Assembly (NCBI GenBank): GCA_016839635.1
Contig: JAEOTV010000173.1
Coordinates: forward strand, 1-25,853
DNA from: Promethearchaeota archaeon
GTDB lineage: Archaea; Asgardarchaeota; Lokiarchaeia; Sigynarchaeales; SOKP01
Length of the DNA: 25,853 bases
Direction of reading: 5' to 3'
Below the pieces are notes generated by a model. That model saw nothing but the letters and a program-made list of their open reading frames with translations. It ran no database searches and had not been told where the DNA came from. The stretch's first letter is position 1. Every line of letters starts with the position of its first letter. Below, piece after piece: positions 1 through 7,536 of the stretch. Both the position numbers and the translations under genes were made by a program.

Positions 1-15
1 GATATAGTCCGACAT

Positions 16-54
16 ATGTCTTAAATTATCCTGATAATATTAAAATTAAGACAT
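16..54. repeat. Bulged inverted repeat at left edge
   Basis: Nine bases at 16-24 (ATGTCTTAA) are the exact reverse complement of 46-54 (TTAAGACAT). Nested inside, ATTATC at 25-30 pairs with GATAAT at 33-38 across a 2-nt loop. Together they make a 15-bp stem with a one-sided 7-nt bulge at 39-45. It lies just beyond the stop of the minus-strand Rag-like GTPase, so it could be a 3'-end or processing structure for that transcript, or part of a gene cut by the window edge. The role is inferred. Confidence 0.35.
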
Positions 55-76
55 TTGAGAAGAAAAATACATTGAA

Positions 77-1051
77 TTACTTAAATAAGATTTCTCTCAA
101 TAAATTAGCAAATGATTCGAGATCTTCTTTGCTGAAGACAGGCTCCTCTTTAATAAGCAATAAATAATAAGGGACTCCAGATTTCCTTAGTGTGATTTCC
201 TTGAAGATAAAGTTTTTTCCAAATCGTTGAACAATCATCCGGTTCTCGTGTCGTTCCTCCACGCCTGTATATTGAAATGAATCGTGAAGTGTGAGAAAAA
301 ATGGGGTTGAGGCTGTTAATATGTGCCGGATCTCATCATCTCTATAGTAAGATCCAATTATAAGTGAATTATCATCAATTACAACAACCCCTTCTGAATC
401 AACTTTTTTAGCAAATTCAACTATAGTTTTTTCTATCAATTCTGATTTTGGATATAAACTTAGTAAAATTTCAGACATAGCAGTAATAATTGAACCAAAA
501 TCATAGATGGAGGTTTCATAATAATATATTTCTTTATATTTAGTTGCTCTTATTTTATCTTTTAAATCTATTACTATAGATTCCATCTCGTTTTGAGCAC
601 TTCTTCTAAGAGCAGGGTCGTATTTATGAAGAAATACATATATTGGCGGTTCAATTTCTAGTTTTTTAAATTGTTCTATTACATCTTTAAAATAACTGAT
701 AGCTTCAGCAATTCTCGGTTTATTTTGAACATCAATAACGTATATAGCAATTTCTGTTCCTTCAAAATATTTACCAGGGTTTTTCAAATAGGCAATTCGA
801 TAAGCTAATTGTCCACCCAAATCCCATTCTGAGATTTCTTTACCTAAAAAGTCGAATATCCTTCTCTGAGCACCTCTTGTTGGAGATAAAATGGCAATCT
901 TGGAAAATTCTCTTTGAAGTGATAAAATTATGCTAGTTTTACCCGCATCATCAAGTCCAGTAAAGAGCAGCTTATTTGGAGCCACTTCTATTTCGGGTTC
1001 TTTTTTTTTCAAGTACAAAATTGATTGTTTAAGATCCTTTTCCAAAGTCAA
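77..1051 (-). CDS. Rag/Gtr-like small GTPase with C-terminal roadblock-like domain
   Basis: This is a 324-residue Ras-superfamily GTPase of Rag/Arf type. The P-loop GLDDAGKTS is at residues 32-40, the switch II motif WDLGGQ at 76-81, and the base-recognition motif is HKYD at 142-145 instead of NKxD. The G5 region reads ETSIYD at 179-184. HKxD and TSIxD are hallmarks of eukaryotic Rag/Gtr GTPases. Residues from about 205 to the end resemble a roadblock/longin fold, as in the Rag C-terminal domain that mediates dimerisation. There is no transmembrane segment or C-terminal cysteine for lipidation. The start is TTG at 1049-1051 with AGGTG at 1056-1060 upstream; a second TTG two codons in gives better Shine-Dalgarno spacing. 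The GTPase assignment is secure. The Rag affinity is inferred from motifs. Confidence 0.88.
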   Translation of the reverse strand: MTLEKDLKQSILYLKKKEPEIEVAPNKLLFTGLDDAGKTSIILSLQREFSKIAILSPTRGAQRRIFDFLGKEISEWDLGGQLAYRIAYLKNPGKYFEGTEIAIYVIDVQNKPRIAEAISYFKDVIEQFKKLEIEPPIYVFLHKYDPALRRSAQNEMESIVIDLKDKIRATKYKEIYYYETSIYDFGSIITAMSEILLSLYPKSELIEKTIVEFAKKVDSEGVVVIDDNSLIIGSYYRDDEIRHILTASTPFFLTLHDSFQYTGVEERHENRMIVQRFGKNFIFKEITLRKSGVPYYLLLIKEEPVFSKEDLESFANLLREILFK

Positions 1052-1086
1052 ATTTCACCTACTTTAAAGTTATAAAAGTAATTGGC

Positions 1087-1098
1087 ATATAAATATAT
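1087..1098 (-). promoter_or_regulatory. TATA-like promoter of the Rag-like GTPase
   Basis: The A/T stretch reads AATATATTTATA on the minus strand and is centred about 40 nt upstream of the TTG start. Transcription beginning about 26 nt downstream would give a 15-nt leader that still contains the AGGTG ribosome-binding site. The region is AT-rich throughout, so this is a reasonable but unproven call. Confidence 0.4.
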
Positions 1099-1206
1099 TC
1101 TTTTTGTAAGATAAAAAATTATAGCATCCCTTATTTAGATTTTGCACGATTTATTAAATTGTAAAGAAATAATAAAATTAATTAAACCATCTATTTTAGA
1201 TTCAAT

Positions 1207-1962
1207 ATGAGAGAAATAAACAATGTCAGATATTATGATATTTTAGAAATTGTAAAAATGTTCACAAGTGGAGAAACTGAAGATACTATTAGAAAGCATT
1301 TTGAAACTGGTAAATTGAAAGGAATTAAAATTGAAGAAGAGTGGTATGCAACTAAGCTAGATATTGAGGAATTTGTTAATAAAAAAGAGGGCACAAATAT
1401 CTTTTTCACACACCCTCTAGACATCAGTCTAAATAACATAAACTTAGATGGAAGAATCTTAGATATTGGTGGAGGAGGAGAAGGTATAATAGGTCAATTG
1501 AAAGGAACTGATGTTGTCTCAATAGATTTCCGAAAAAGTGAACTTGAAGAAGCTCTTGAGGCAGGTGATACTGAAAGCCTTAAAATCATGATGGATGCTA
1601 TGGATTTAAAATTTCTCGATAATACTTTTGATACTATAACAGCATTTTTCTCAATTATGTATATGCCAAAAAGTAATCATAAGAAAATATTTAAAGGGAT
1701 TTATAGAGTTTTAAAACAGGGTGGAGAATTTGTAATATGGGATCCAATAATTCCAAAAAAAACAGATAAAGATAAAGAATTATTTGCAGTTTTAATTAAA
1801 ATTCAAATTAAAGATAAAGAAGTAATAACAGGTTATGGAACACGTTGGAATAAGGAACAAGATCTTACTTATTTTATTGAATTAGTAAAAAATATAGGCT
1901 TTAAGATTGTCGATCAGAAGTCTCAAGATGAACATTTCTTTTTAAGATTAAAAAAGAGTTAG
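1207..1962 (+). CDS. Excisionase-type HTH fused to class I SAM-dependent methyltransferase
   Basis: The 251-residue protein has two parts. Residues about 7-58 look like an excisionase/MerR-type winged helix: a helix, then RKHFETGKLKGIKI and a wing containing EEEWYATKLDIEEFV. Residues about 80-185 form a Rossmann methyltransferase of the Methyltransf_11/25 kind, with motif I ILDIGGGGEG at 84-93, an acidic residue D107 closing strand 2, FLDNTFDTITA at 137-146, and a post-motif GGEFVIWDP at 172-180. It probably methylates a small molecule or protein; the substrate is unknown. The HTH-like module suggests nucleic-acid or partner binding. Its stop codon overlaps that of the convergent downstream gene. 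The methyltransferase call is firm and the HTH call moderate. Confidence 0.82.
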   Translation: MREINNVRYYDILEIVKMFTSGETEDTIRKHFETGKLKGIKIEEEWYATKLDIEEFVNKKEGTNIFFTHPLDISLNNINLDGRILDIGGGGEGIIGQLKGTDVVSIDFRKSELEEALEAGDTESLKIMMDAMDLKFLDNTFDTITAFFSIMYMPKSNHKKIFKGIYRVLKQGGEFVIWDPIIPKKTDKDKELFAVLIKIQIKDKEVITGYGTRWNKEQDLTYFIELVKNIGFKIVDQKSQDEHFFLRLKKS

Positions 1963-2519
1963 AATTCATTATCAAAACCTAAATTACTTTGTTCTTTTCT
2001 TTTTTTGAATAATTCATTTATTTTTCCTATTGCCTCTTGAGGTGATTTTACTCCATAAATCCTGTCAGACCTTCTATCATCTAATTTTTGATTAGCAATT
2101 TTTGAAGACCACCCTTCTACATTGGTTAATGCGACGATTGGTTTTAGATATATCCAGGCAAATGAAATTTCAGATAATGTACCAGCTTTACCACTTATAG
2201 CTAAACATACATCACCTGTTAGAACGACTACAATATTTCTAGCTTGTGAAAATGGACATGGAATAACTAAATCTATGTATTTATTAGCAATTGATTTCTC
2301 TGCAGATGGAATTATTCCCACAGTAAATCCTCCTTCTTCTTTTGCTCCTTTACATACGGCTTCCATTACTCCAGAAAGACCTCCACATACGATTGCATAA
2401 TTATTTTTTGCGATTAGCCTCCCAATTTCGAGAGTTTTTTCTCTAATATCTTTATTAATCTCACTTGCACCAATTACAGAAACAACACCATTAAAATTAT
2501 TTTTAAAATCAAAAATCAT
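1959..2519 (-). CDS. LOG/TIGR00725-type Rossmann nucleotide-binding protein
   Basis: This 186-residue protein belongs to the SLOG/lysine-decarboxylase-like superfamily. It opens with a strand VVSVIGAS at 12-19, followed by the glycine-rich CGGLSGVMEAV at 45-55. The second signature, SGKAGTLSE at 109-117, matches the PGGxGTxxE loop of LOG phosphoribohydrolases but has SGK in place of PGG. That fits the TIGR00725 branch, whose substrate is unsettled, better than true cytokinin-activating LOG enzymes. The glutamate E117 is kept. It is soluble with no export signal. An AAGGT ribosome-binding site lies about 9 nt before the ATG. The neighbouring PurM-like gene is on the same strand upstream. Confidence 0.8.
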   Translation of the reverse strand: MIFDFKNNFNGVVSVIGASEINKDIREKTLEIGRLIAKNNYAIVCGGLSGVMEAVCKGAKEEGGFTVGIIPSAEKSIANKYIDLVIPCPFSQARNIVVVLTGDVCLAISGKAGTLSEISFAWIYLKPIVALTNVEGWSSKIANQKLDDRRSDRIYGVKSPQEAIGKINELFKKRKEQSNLGFDNEF

Positions 2520-2596
2520 AGTAATTTTACCTTTTTTTATTAATTAGATGAGTAAATTAGTTGTTGAGAATTATAATCATTCTTCTATTAAAATAT

Positions 2597-3559
2597 CTAA
2601 AATCTTAAAACATCAATAGCTTTTGTTCCATCATTTATTTTCAAAAGATTTTTTTCTTCAATTATTTTTCCTATTACATGTGCGTCTAATTTATGATCTC
2701 TAAATATTTCAATTGCCCTATCGGAGTTCTTTTCTGGAGCGGTTATTATATAAGAAGTAGTTAAATACATTTTAATATAAGTTTCTAAATTATAATTACT
2801 CTCAGCTAAAATGGGAGGAATCTTAATTGAATTGATGTTTACATTAGCACCAACTTCTGAATATTTTATCATTTGTAATAAAGTCCCAAATATACCTCCA
2901 TTTGAAATGTCTTTTGATGCGTTTAGTAAATGGTTTTTTGCCACGGCATTCATAGCTTTTCTTTTATTAAGAACTTCTTCTGATGATTTAAACGTTGTTG
3001 TATCATAATATAATTTACTAGCTTTTCCTATTTTTCCATCAAAATCAACAACTAATAATATATTATCATTTACTTGAGCACCACCAGCAGAAATATAATC
3101 ATCCTTACTTATTTCTCCAATCATTGTAGAGCTTAACTCAAAACATTCACTATGGACATCCGTATGGCCTCTTATAATGGGAACTTGAAATTTATGCGAA
3201 CCTTCACAAATTCCTCTTAGAATTTCTTTACAACTTTTAAGATTCTTCACAGAAATGATTATACTAGCGGCTAGAGGTGTTCCGCCGCATGCATAAATGT
3301 CATCCACACTTACTAGAATAGAACTAAAACCCGCTCCAAAAGGAAAGTTCTCGATAAATGAAGTTCGTATTCTATCTGTTGTAACCAAAATTAGATTCTT
3401 CATATTTTCTATTGAAGCTGAATCTTCACCAATATCGGTAAATATCTTAGCACTTTTAAAAGAATTTTTATCAATGTATTGAATAATAGGATTAATTTCT
3501 TTCTTTTCTATGATGTATTGGTTATTCTTAATGCTTTCAGCGATTTTTTTAAGAAACAT
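2597..3559 (-). CDS. PurM/AIR-synthase-related protein (methanogenesis marker 2-like)
   Basis: The 320-residue protein has the PurM/SelD/HypE two-domain ATP-binding fold. Visible motifs are DIGEDSA at 42-48, TTDRI at 60-64, VSVDDIYACGG at 83-93, RGHTD at 130-134, and SKDISNGGI at 215-223 in the second domain. The layout, with an acidic Mg-ATP-binding N-terminal motif, VSVDDI and GHTD, resembles the AIR-synthase-related family that includes methanogenesis marker protein 2, rather than PurM, PurL or SelD themselves. Such enzymes activate a substrate as a phospho-intermediate, but this subgroup has no established reaction. An orphan MtrH homologue nearby makes a link to methyl-transfer cofactors possible (inference). 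Confidence 0.78.
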   Translation of the reverse strand: MFLKKIAESIKNNQYIIEKKEINPIIQYIDKNSFKSAKIFTDIGEDSASIENMKNLILVTTDRIRTSFIENFPFGAGFSSILVSVDDIYACGGTPLAASIIISVKNLKSCKEILRGICEGSHKFQVPIIRGHTDVHSECFELSSTMIGEISKDDYISAGGAQVNDNILLVVDFDGKIGKASKLYYDTTTFKSSEEVLNKRKAMNAVAKNHLLNASKDISNGGIFGTLLQMIKYSEVGANVNINSIKIPPILAESNYNLETYIKMYLTTSYIITAPEKNSDRAIEIFRDHKLDAHVIGKIIEEKNLLKINDGTKAIDVLRF

Positions 3560-3652
3560 CTATAATTAAATATAAAGCTATTAATAATTAACTTTACTTA
3601 AATAAAATTAAGAAATTTAATACTTAAAATTCACAATTATTCATTTAAAAAA

Positions 3653-5155
3653 ATGGAAAAATTACTTAAATCTTCAATTGTCAAGGGATTTATCTTTAGC
3701 GTATATGGTGAGCTAGGACCTACTCCAATTTATAGTTTCCCGGACTTTTTCACTGAAAAAGAATTAAAAGAGCTTACCATTGAGCGAAAGAATCAAGATG
3801 ATCTTATTTTATCGTATAGAGATATTACTCAAATCTCCATAAAAAACTTAAGTCTGTTTATTAGTGATAAAATAATTACTGAAGAAAAAGATCTTCAAAA
3901 AATTCAATATTTTGCGATATTACCTTACCCTGATTTTAAAACAACCTCACTAACATATTTTCATTTTATTAGAATAAACTCTGAAAAAACTGCGATACCT
4001 ACAGCATTTTCAATATTAGTGGAAGAAAATAAGCGTAGTTTTTTATATAACAACATAAATCGTATTAAACCAGTAGTCTATGAGTTTTTTAGAAATTTTG
4101 ACGAAGTAATAAGTGAATCTTATCCTCCTCGTGAAAATGTAGAAATAAAATTTCAAAACTTTTTATCAAAAATAACTGAAATTGAACATAGTCCATCTAC
4201 TCCTATTACAACACATAGAAAAATGAAAATCTTATTTGCAGGACTAGACGATTCAGGCAAAACTAGTTTTCTACTTTCAGTGGACCGTAAATATAGTAAA
4301 TTAATTGGGCTTAAACCCACAACAGGAGCAAGTATTAAATCTATTGAGGCATTAGGGGCAACAATATTTCTATGGGATTTAGGGGGACAGAAAAGATTTC
4401 GAGAGAAATACATTGATAAAGCAGAGATTTATTTATATGAAGCAGATTTAATGTTTTACTTTATAGATATTAAAAATAAATCTAGATTTGATGAAAGCAT
4501 TGAGTATCTCCAAAATTTAAAAGATGTAATAAAGGAATTTAATCAAAATACTCCTATTGTCTATGTCTTATCAAAAGGCGACTCAGATATCGTAGAATCA
4601 AAAGAAATTCGGGATAATATAGAATTTATAGAACATAAATTAAAAAATATTAACCAAAATGAACATATTGAAATTTATATAACAACAATATTTCAAATCT
4701 TTACTATTTTACGCGCATTCTCATCAGGAATCTCAAAATTAAGTCCTAACAGAGATTTAATAAATCACAATCTAAAAAACTTTTCGTTATTAACAGGGAC
4801 TTACTTAACACAATTATTGAGTATTGATGGATTAGTCCTTGCTGATTATTACAGTAATCAAGCAATGGAATTAACAAAGATTCCAAAATCAGAAGTTATT
4901 AATGTTTTTGAAGTTTCAGCACCTCAATTTGCTGTATTATTTAAGATTTTCGCAAGATTTAAAGCTTTGAAGCAAGATGAAGCAGTCTTTAAAGTGGCTA
5001 ACTCAGTAATTATTTTTCAAAGAATTCAAATTGAAGACAATATTATGTTCTTCCTATTTTTGGTAGATGATGAGAACAAAAGGGATAAGATAAAAAAAGA
5101 ATTATCAGCATTCTTAGATTATACTCAAGATTTACTATTAAGGTATATTGCTTAA
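3653..5155 (+). CDS. Longin-GTPase-roadblock three-domain protein
   Basis: The 500-residue protein has three domains. Residues about 8-155 are a longin-like alpha/beta domain starting with the signature GELGPTPIY at 19-27. Residues about 188-365 are an Arf/Rag-type GTPase: P-loop GLDDSGKTS at 197-205, switch I T223/T224, and WDLGGQ at 241-246. Residues about 372-500 resemble a roadblock/LC7 domain, with LTQLLSIDGLVLADY at 385-399. The G4 motif is SKGD at 307-310 instead of NKxD, and the G5 loop ITTIF lacks the usual ETSA, so nucleotide specificity or affinity may be altered. It is divergent from the PurM-like gene and convergent with the MtrH-like gene, sharing stop bases. Such fusions are known from Asgard archaea; the function is unknown. 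Confidence 0.88.
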   Translation: MEKLLKSSIVKGFIFSVYGELGPTPIYSFPDFFTEKELKELTIERKNQDDLILSYRDITQISIKNLSLFISDKIITEEKDLQKIQYFAILPYPDFKTTSLTYFHFIRINSEKTAIPTAFSILVEENKRSFLYNNINRIKPVVYEFFRNFDEVISESYPPRENVEIKFQNFLSKITEIEHSPSTPITTHRKMKILFAGLDDSGKTSFLLSVDRKYSKLIGLKPTTGASIKSIEALGATIFLWDLGGQKRFREKYIDKAEIYLYEADLMFYFIDIKNKSRFDESIEYLQNLKDVIKEFNQNTPIVYVLSKGDSDIVESKEIRDNIEFIEHKLKNINQNEHIEIYITTIFQIFTILRAFSSGISKLSPNRDLINHNLKNFSLLTGTYLTQLLSIDGLVLADYYSNQAMELTKIPKSEVINVFEVSAPQFAVLFKIFARFKALKQDEAVFKVANSVIIFQRIQIEDNIMFFLFLVDDENKRDKIKKELSAFLDYTQDLLLRYIA

Positions 5156-6054
5156 AATATTACTTGTAATGGGCTTCTCTCAGATATTTTATTTCTTTTT
5201 ACTCTTTTTTGGTAATAAGAATTTACTCCCGAAATTAAAGAAATAGCAGGTACAACGCATTTTGCAAATTTTATTGGGCCAAACAAAATAAAATCACTAG
5301 GGGCAGCAGCACAATAAGTCATTATAGAAGCTATTGCACCACATCTAGCCATTTCACCATACTTTTTAATAAAACTCCATCCATAAATCGCATTAGCAGG
5401 AGCAAATCCAGTTGGTAATCCTAATTCTTTTTTGATCAATCCTGTTGTTTCAAAATTAATAGAAATTGAAGGTAAATCTAATACAGCTGTATCCACAATA
5501 AAATTTTCAATATTTGCCTTTTGAGCTTTAGGAATCAATGTTTCTTTCAAGAATTTTAATTTTTGATTTGGAAAAATATATCTATTACCAAATGTTAAGA
5601 GCACAGCATTTTCTACACCAATTTCTTTCAATTTTTCTAAGTTTTCATCAGTTGTGTTTTCGTCAATACTGTTTAATATAGCTCGATCTAATAATCCTAT
5701 TTCTTTTAATCCTTTCATAGCAGGTATTCTGGACGAATCATTCAACCCATCAACTAAAAAAGGATATTCCACATTATCTGCGATATATTCACATTCTTTT
5801 ACAAGTGCTTCTGGATACGCCCCTACAACATCAATTACTCCTTGTAATTTTGTTTCTTCAATAATTTCTGTAAAATCATTTAATTCCTTTTCGAGAATTG
5901 TTTTATCGAATTTTCCTGTTTTTTCATCTAATAAAGCGGCATGTTTTGCATAAAATACAGTTGCTATCATGACAATTGGATTTTTACCTGGTTGACCACC
6001 AAATTTAACATTTGCTATTTGAAGTTCTTTTTGATCAGTTTCAATATTTAACAT
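5152..6054 (-). CDS. MtrH-like methyltransferase (tetrahydromethanopterin S-methyltransferase subunit H family)
   Basis: The 300-residue protein matches the MtrH/DHPS-like TIM-barrel family, which moves methyl groups between a tetrahydropterin and a corrinoid. The N-terminal signature runs from GGQPGKNPIVMI at 19-30 through FYAKH at 34-38 and the motif LDEKTGKFDK at 42-51. Later come DVVGAYPEALV at 75-85, VDTAVLDLPS at 187-196 and GFAPANAIYGW at 216-226. The length agrees with MtrH (about 310). No MtrA-G subunits and no corrinoid-protein gene are seen in the window, so it is not part of a visible Mtr complex. Stand-alone MtrH homologues commonly serve methylated-compound or Wood-Ljungdahl methyl transfer with a corrinoid protein encoded elsewhere. 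The family call is strong and the substrate unknown. Confidence 0.87.
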   Translation of the reverse strand: MLNIETDQKELQIANVKFGGQPGKNPIVMIATVFYAKHAALLDEKTGKFDKTILEKELNDFTEIIEETKLQGVIDVVGAYPEALVKECEYIADNVEYPFLVDGLNDSSRIPAMKGLKEIGLLDRAILNSIDENTTDENLEKLKEIGVENAVLLTFGNRYIFPNQKLKFLKETLIPKAQKANIENFIVDTAVLDLPSISINFETTGLIKKELGLPTGFAPANAIYGWSFIKKYGEMARCGAIASIMTYCAAAPSDFILFGPIKFAKCVVPAISLISGVNSYYQKRVKRNKISERSPLQVIF

Positions 6055-6114
6055 AATTTAATAGAATGAAGATTATTTTTGTAAAATTCAATATTATAAA
6101 GAAGATAAAATTTA

Positions 6115-7008
6115 CTAAGTTTCTTTTTTGAAAGGTTTATCTAGCATCAATAATCCAATAAACTTTGAAACTTGTTCGGGTGAAATAACTAAATAATCTC
6201 CCTCAATAATATATCCAAAATCCTTTGACCAAACAGAAATATCTCTTGAAAAATTCTTTTTATCTATTCTTAAAACTTTACGCATTGTCTTTAATTCAAT
6301 TTTATTTGTTTGTTCCACTATTTCTTTCACTCTTTTTTTCCTATTTTGCTTTACAGGCTCACTCACCAGAGTTCCTGTATAGATTATTGACAATATAAAT
6401 TCTGGAATCCATTTATGCATCAATAAAACAATAATTGCTGCAATAAAAGAAGAAGCTGCACTTATTGATACATGAATATCATTCCATTCATAACCAACAT
6501 AATATAATTCTAGTTGGATTAGCATACGTATAATATTGACCACATAGAAAATAACAGATGAAACAATAAGCGCTTTTGTTTTCCTCCATATAATGTCTTC
6601 TTTAGTTTTTCGATCTTGGCTGTGAGGAGTGAAAACGATTATCCCAATGAAAATTACGATCGCTTGGACGCCAGTACAGAATGTTTCAAAGTAAATGTTT
6701 GATAACGGCTGTCCATTTATATTTCCTGAAACAAAATTGAATCTCCAATCATATTTTCCACTTGGGGCAAATTCTGCTTCTACTCCCATATTAAAAAAAA
6801 GATTTAATAAGAATGTCGTTTGTTTTACGACAATTTCATGTAGCCAGTAATTAATTCTTAAATCAAAAAATAAATATGTTAGATAAGCTGACAGAGGAGC
6901 TCCTATAGCGAAAATTATTAATGATCTTATAGAAAAGATATACTTTCGTTCGTTATATTCTATAATAGGTTTTTTAATTCTACTCATTTTCTTAAAAATT
7001 TGCATCAT
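6115..7008 (-). CDS. Archaeosortase/exosortase family membrane transpeptidase
   Basis: The 297-residue polytopic protein carries the archaeosortase catalytic triad. Counting from the chosen start, the cysteine is C111 in ETFCTGVQAI, the arginine R161 in VNIIRML, and the histidine H179 in IHVSISAA. There are about five hydrophobic segments, then a basic cytoplasmic C-terminal tail from about residue 215. The family removes PGF/PEF-CTERM-type sorting tails and anchors surface proteins. The start is placed at ATG 7006-7008, because GAGGAG at 7013-7018 sits at proper spacing before it. An ATG at 7021-7023 would lengthen the protein by five residues, but that Shine-Dalgarno lies inside it. It overlaps the preceding small membrane gene. 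No protein in the window shows an obvious sorting tail. Confidence 0.85.
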   Translation of the reverse strand: MMQIFKKMSRIKKPIIEYNERKYIFSIRSLIIFAIGAPLSAYLTYLFFDLRINYWLHEIVVKQTTFLLNLFFNMGVEAEFAPSGKYDWRFNFVSGNINGQPLSNIYFETFCTGVQAIVIFIGIIVFTPHSQDRKTKEDIIWRKTKALIVSSVIFYVVNIIRMLIQLELYYVGYEWNDIHVSISAASSFIAAIIVLLMHKWIPEFILSIIYTGTLVSEPVKQNRKKRVKEIVEQTNKIELKTMRKVLRIDKKNFSRDISVWSKDFGYIIEGDYLVISPEQVSKFIGLLMLDKPFKKET

Positions 7009-7225
7009 TTTTCTCCTCTTCATCGTTGATATGCCTCAAATAATAATGAAACCTATCTATGATTACGTAATTCAAAACAATTAATAATGGAATCATAATA
7101 AAGCCAAGGTTCATAAAACTCTCTGATTCTAATAAAGGAATTGTTAAACCAATAAAAAAAGCAAATAATAAGTTAATTGTTAACATTACCCAAATAAATA
7201 TTTTTTTCAATGTTATTTGCATCAT
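6992..7225 (-). CDS. Small two-helix membrane protein upstream of archaeosortase
   Basis: This 77-residue protein has two hydrophobic spans at about 9-31 and 38-57, and ends in a charged tail (HYYLRHINDEEEKNDANF). I do not recognise the family. It overlaps the archaeosortase start by 17 nt, so the two are almost certainly one operon, and this protein may be an accessory or topology partner for the transpeptidase (inference). It starts with tandem ATG codons at 7220-7225. No clear ribosome-binding site precedes them, so leaderless initiation is possible. Confidence 0.7.
   Translation of the reverse strand: MMQITLKKIFIWVMLTINLLFAFFIGLTIPLLESESFMNLGFIMIPLLIVLNYVIIDRFHYYLRHINDEEEKNDANF
7013..7018 (-). 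promoter_or_regulatory. Shine-Dalgarno setting the archaeosortase start
   Basis: GAGGAG on the minus strand lies 4 nt before ATG 7006-7008 and 7 nt before the following ATG. It is within the end of the upstream small gene, which suggests translational coupling. It decides the archaeosortase start against the upstream ATG at 7021-7023. Confidence 0.6.
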
Positions 7226-7536
7226 GATGGATGTTTTTTAAGACTCGTATATGAAAGTACAAATTATACTTAATTAAAAATTTTTATTAGAAAGGTTATA
7301 TTGCCAATCTATTTATTTTTGATTATTATCTTATTTTTGAACACCTTATAAATATAAAATTTTACCCAATCATACACTTTTTTATAAAAATCATCTGAAA
7401 TATTGACTAAAGTGAACTATATTCCCTCGCTTAGAATTTTTGATTGAGTTAAAATGAAAAATTAGAATTAAATAGAATGTCAACTTAATAACTAAATGTA
7501 ATAATTTAGGAGTAAGAAAATTTTCGGAGTCCATTG
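7226..7536. other. Divergent intergenic region before TBP gene
   Basis: About 310 nt separate the small membrane gene (-) from the TBP gene (+). The region is very A/T-rich. It has one good TATA-like element (7344-7359) and two Shine-Dalgarno-like GGAG runs near the right end, at 7509-7512 and 7526-7529. An in-frame stop at 7513-7515 blocks 5' extension of TBP. I see no convincing ORF, tRNA or strong hairpin. It probably holds the promoters of both neighbours and may give TBP a long leader. Confidence 0.5.
7344..7359. promoter_or_regulatory. TATA-like element between the small membrane gene and TBP
   Basis: CCTTATAAATATAAAA resembles an archaeal BRE-TATA. It lies about 180 nt before the TBP start and about 120 nt before the divergent small membrane gene, so either strand could use it. 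The plus-strand reading has the better TTATAAATA core. A long leader or an unannotated short RNA would then follow. Confidence 0.3.

Noticed and set aside
3..167. Open plus-strand frame running from the left edge into the Rag-like GTPase gene
   Set aside because: It overlaps the GTPase coding region antisense, has no recognisable motif, and could be chance; a gene end off the window cannot be judged.
7021..7023. Upstream ATG as the archaeosortase start
   Set aside because: Its use would place the GAGGAG ribosome-binding site inside the gene; the ATG pair at 7003-7008 fits the site better.
7360..7536. C/D-box RNA or short peptide gene upstream of TBP
   Set aside because: No paired box C and box D motifs and no start codon followed by more than a few codons were seen.
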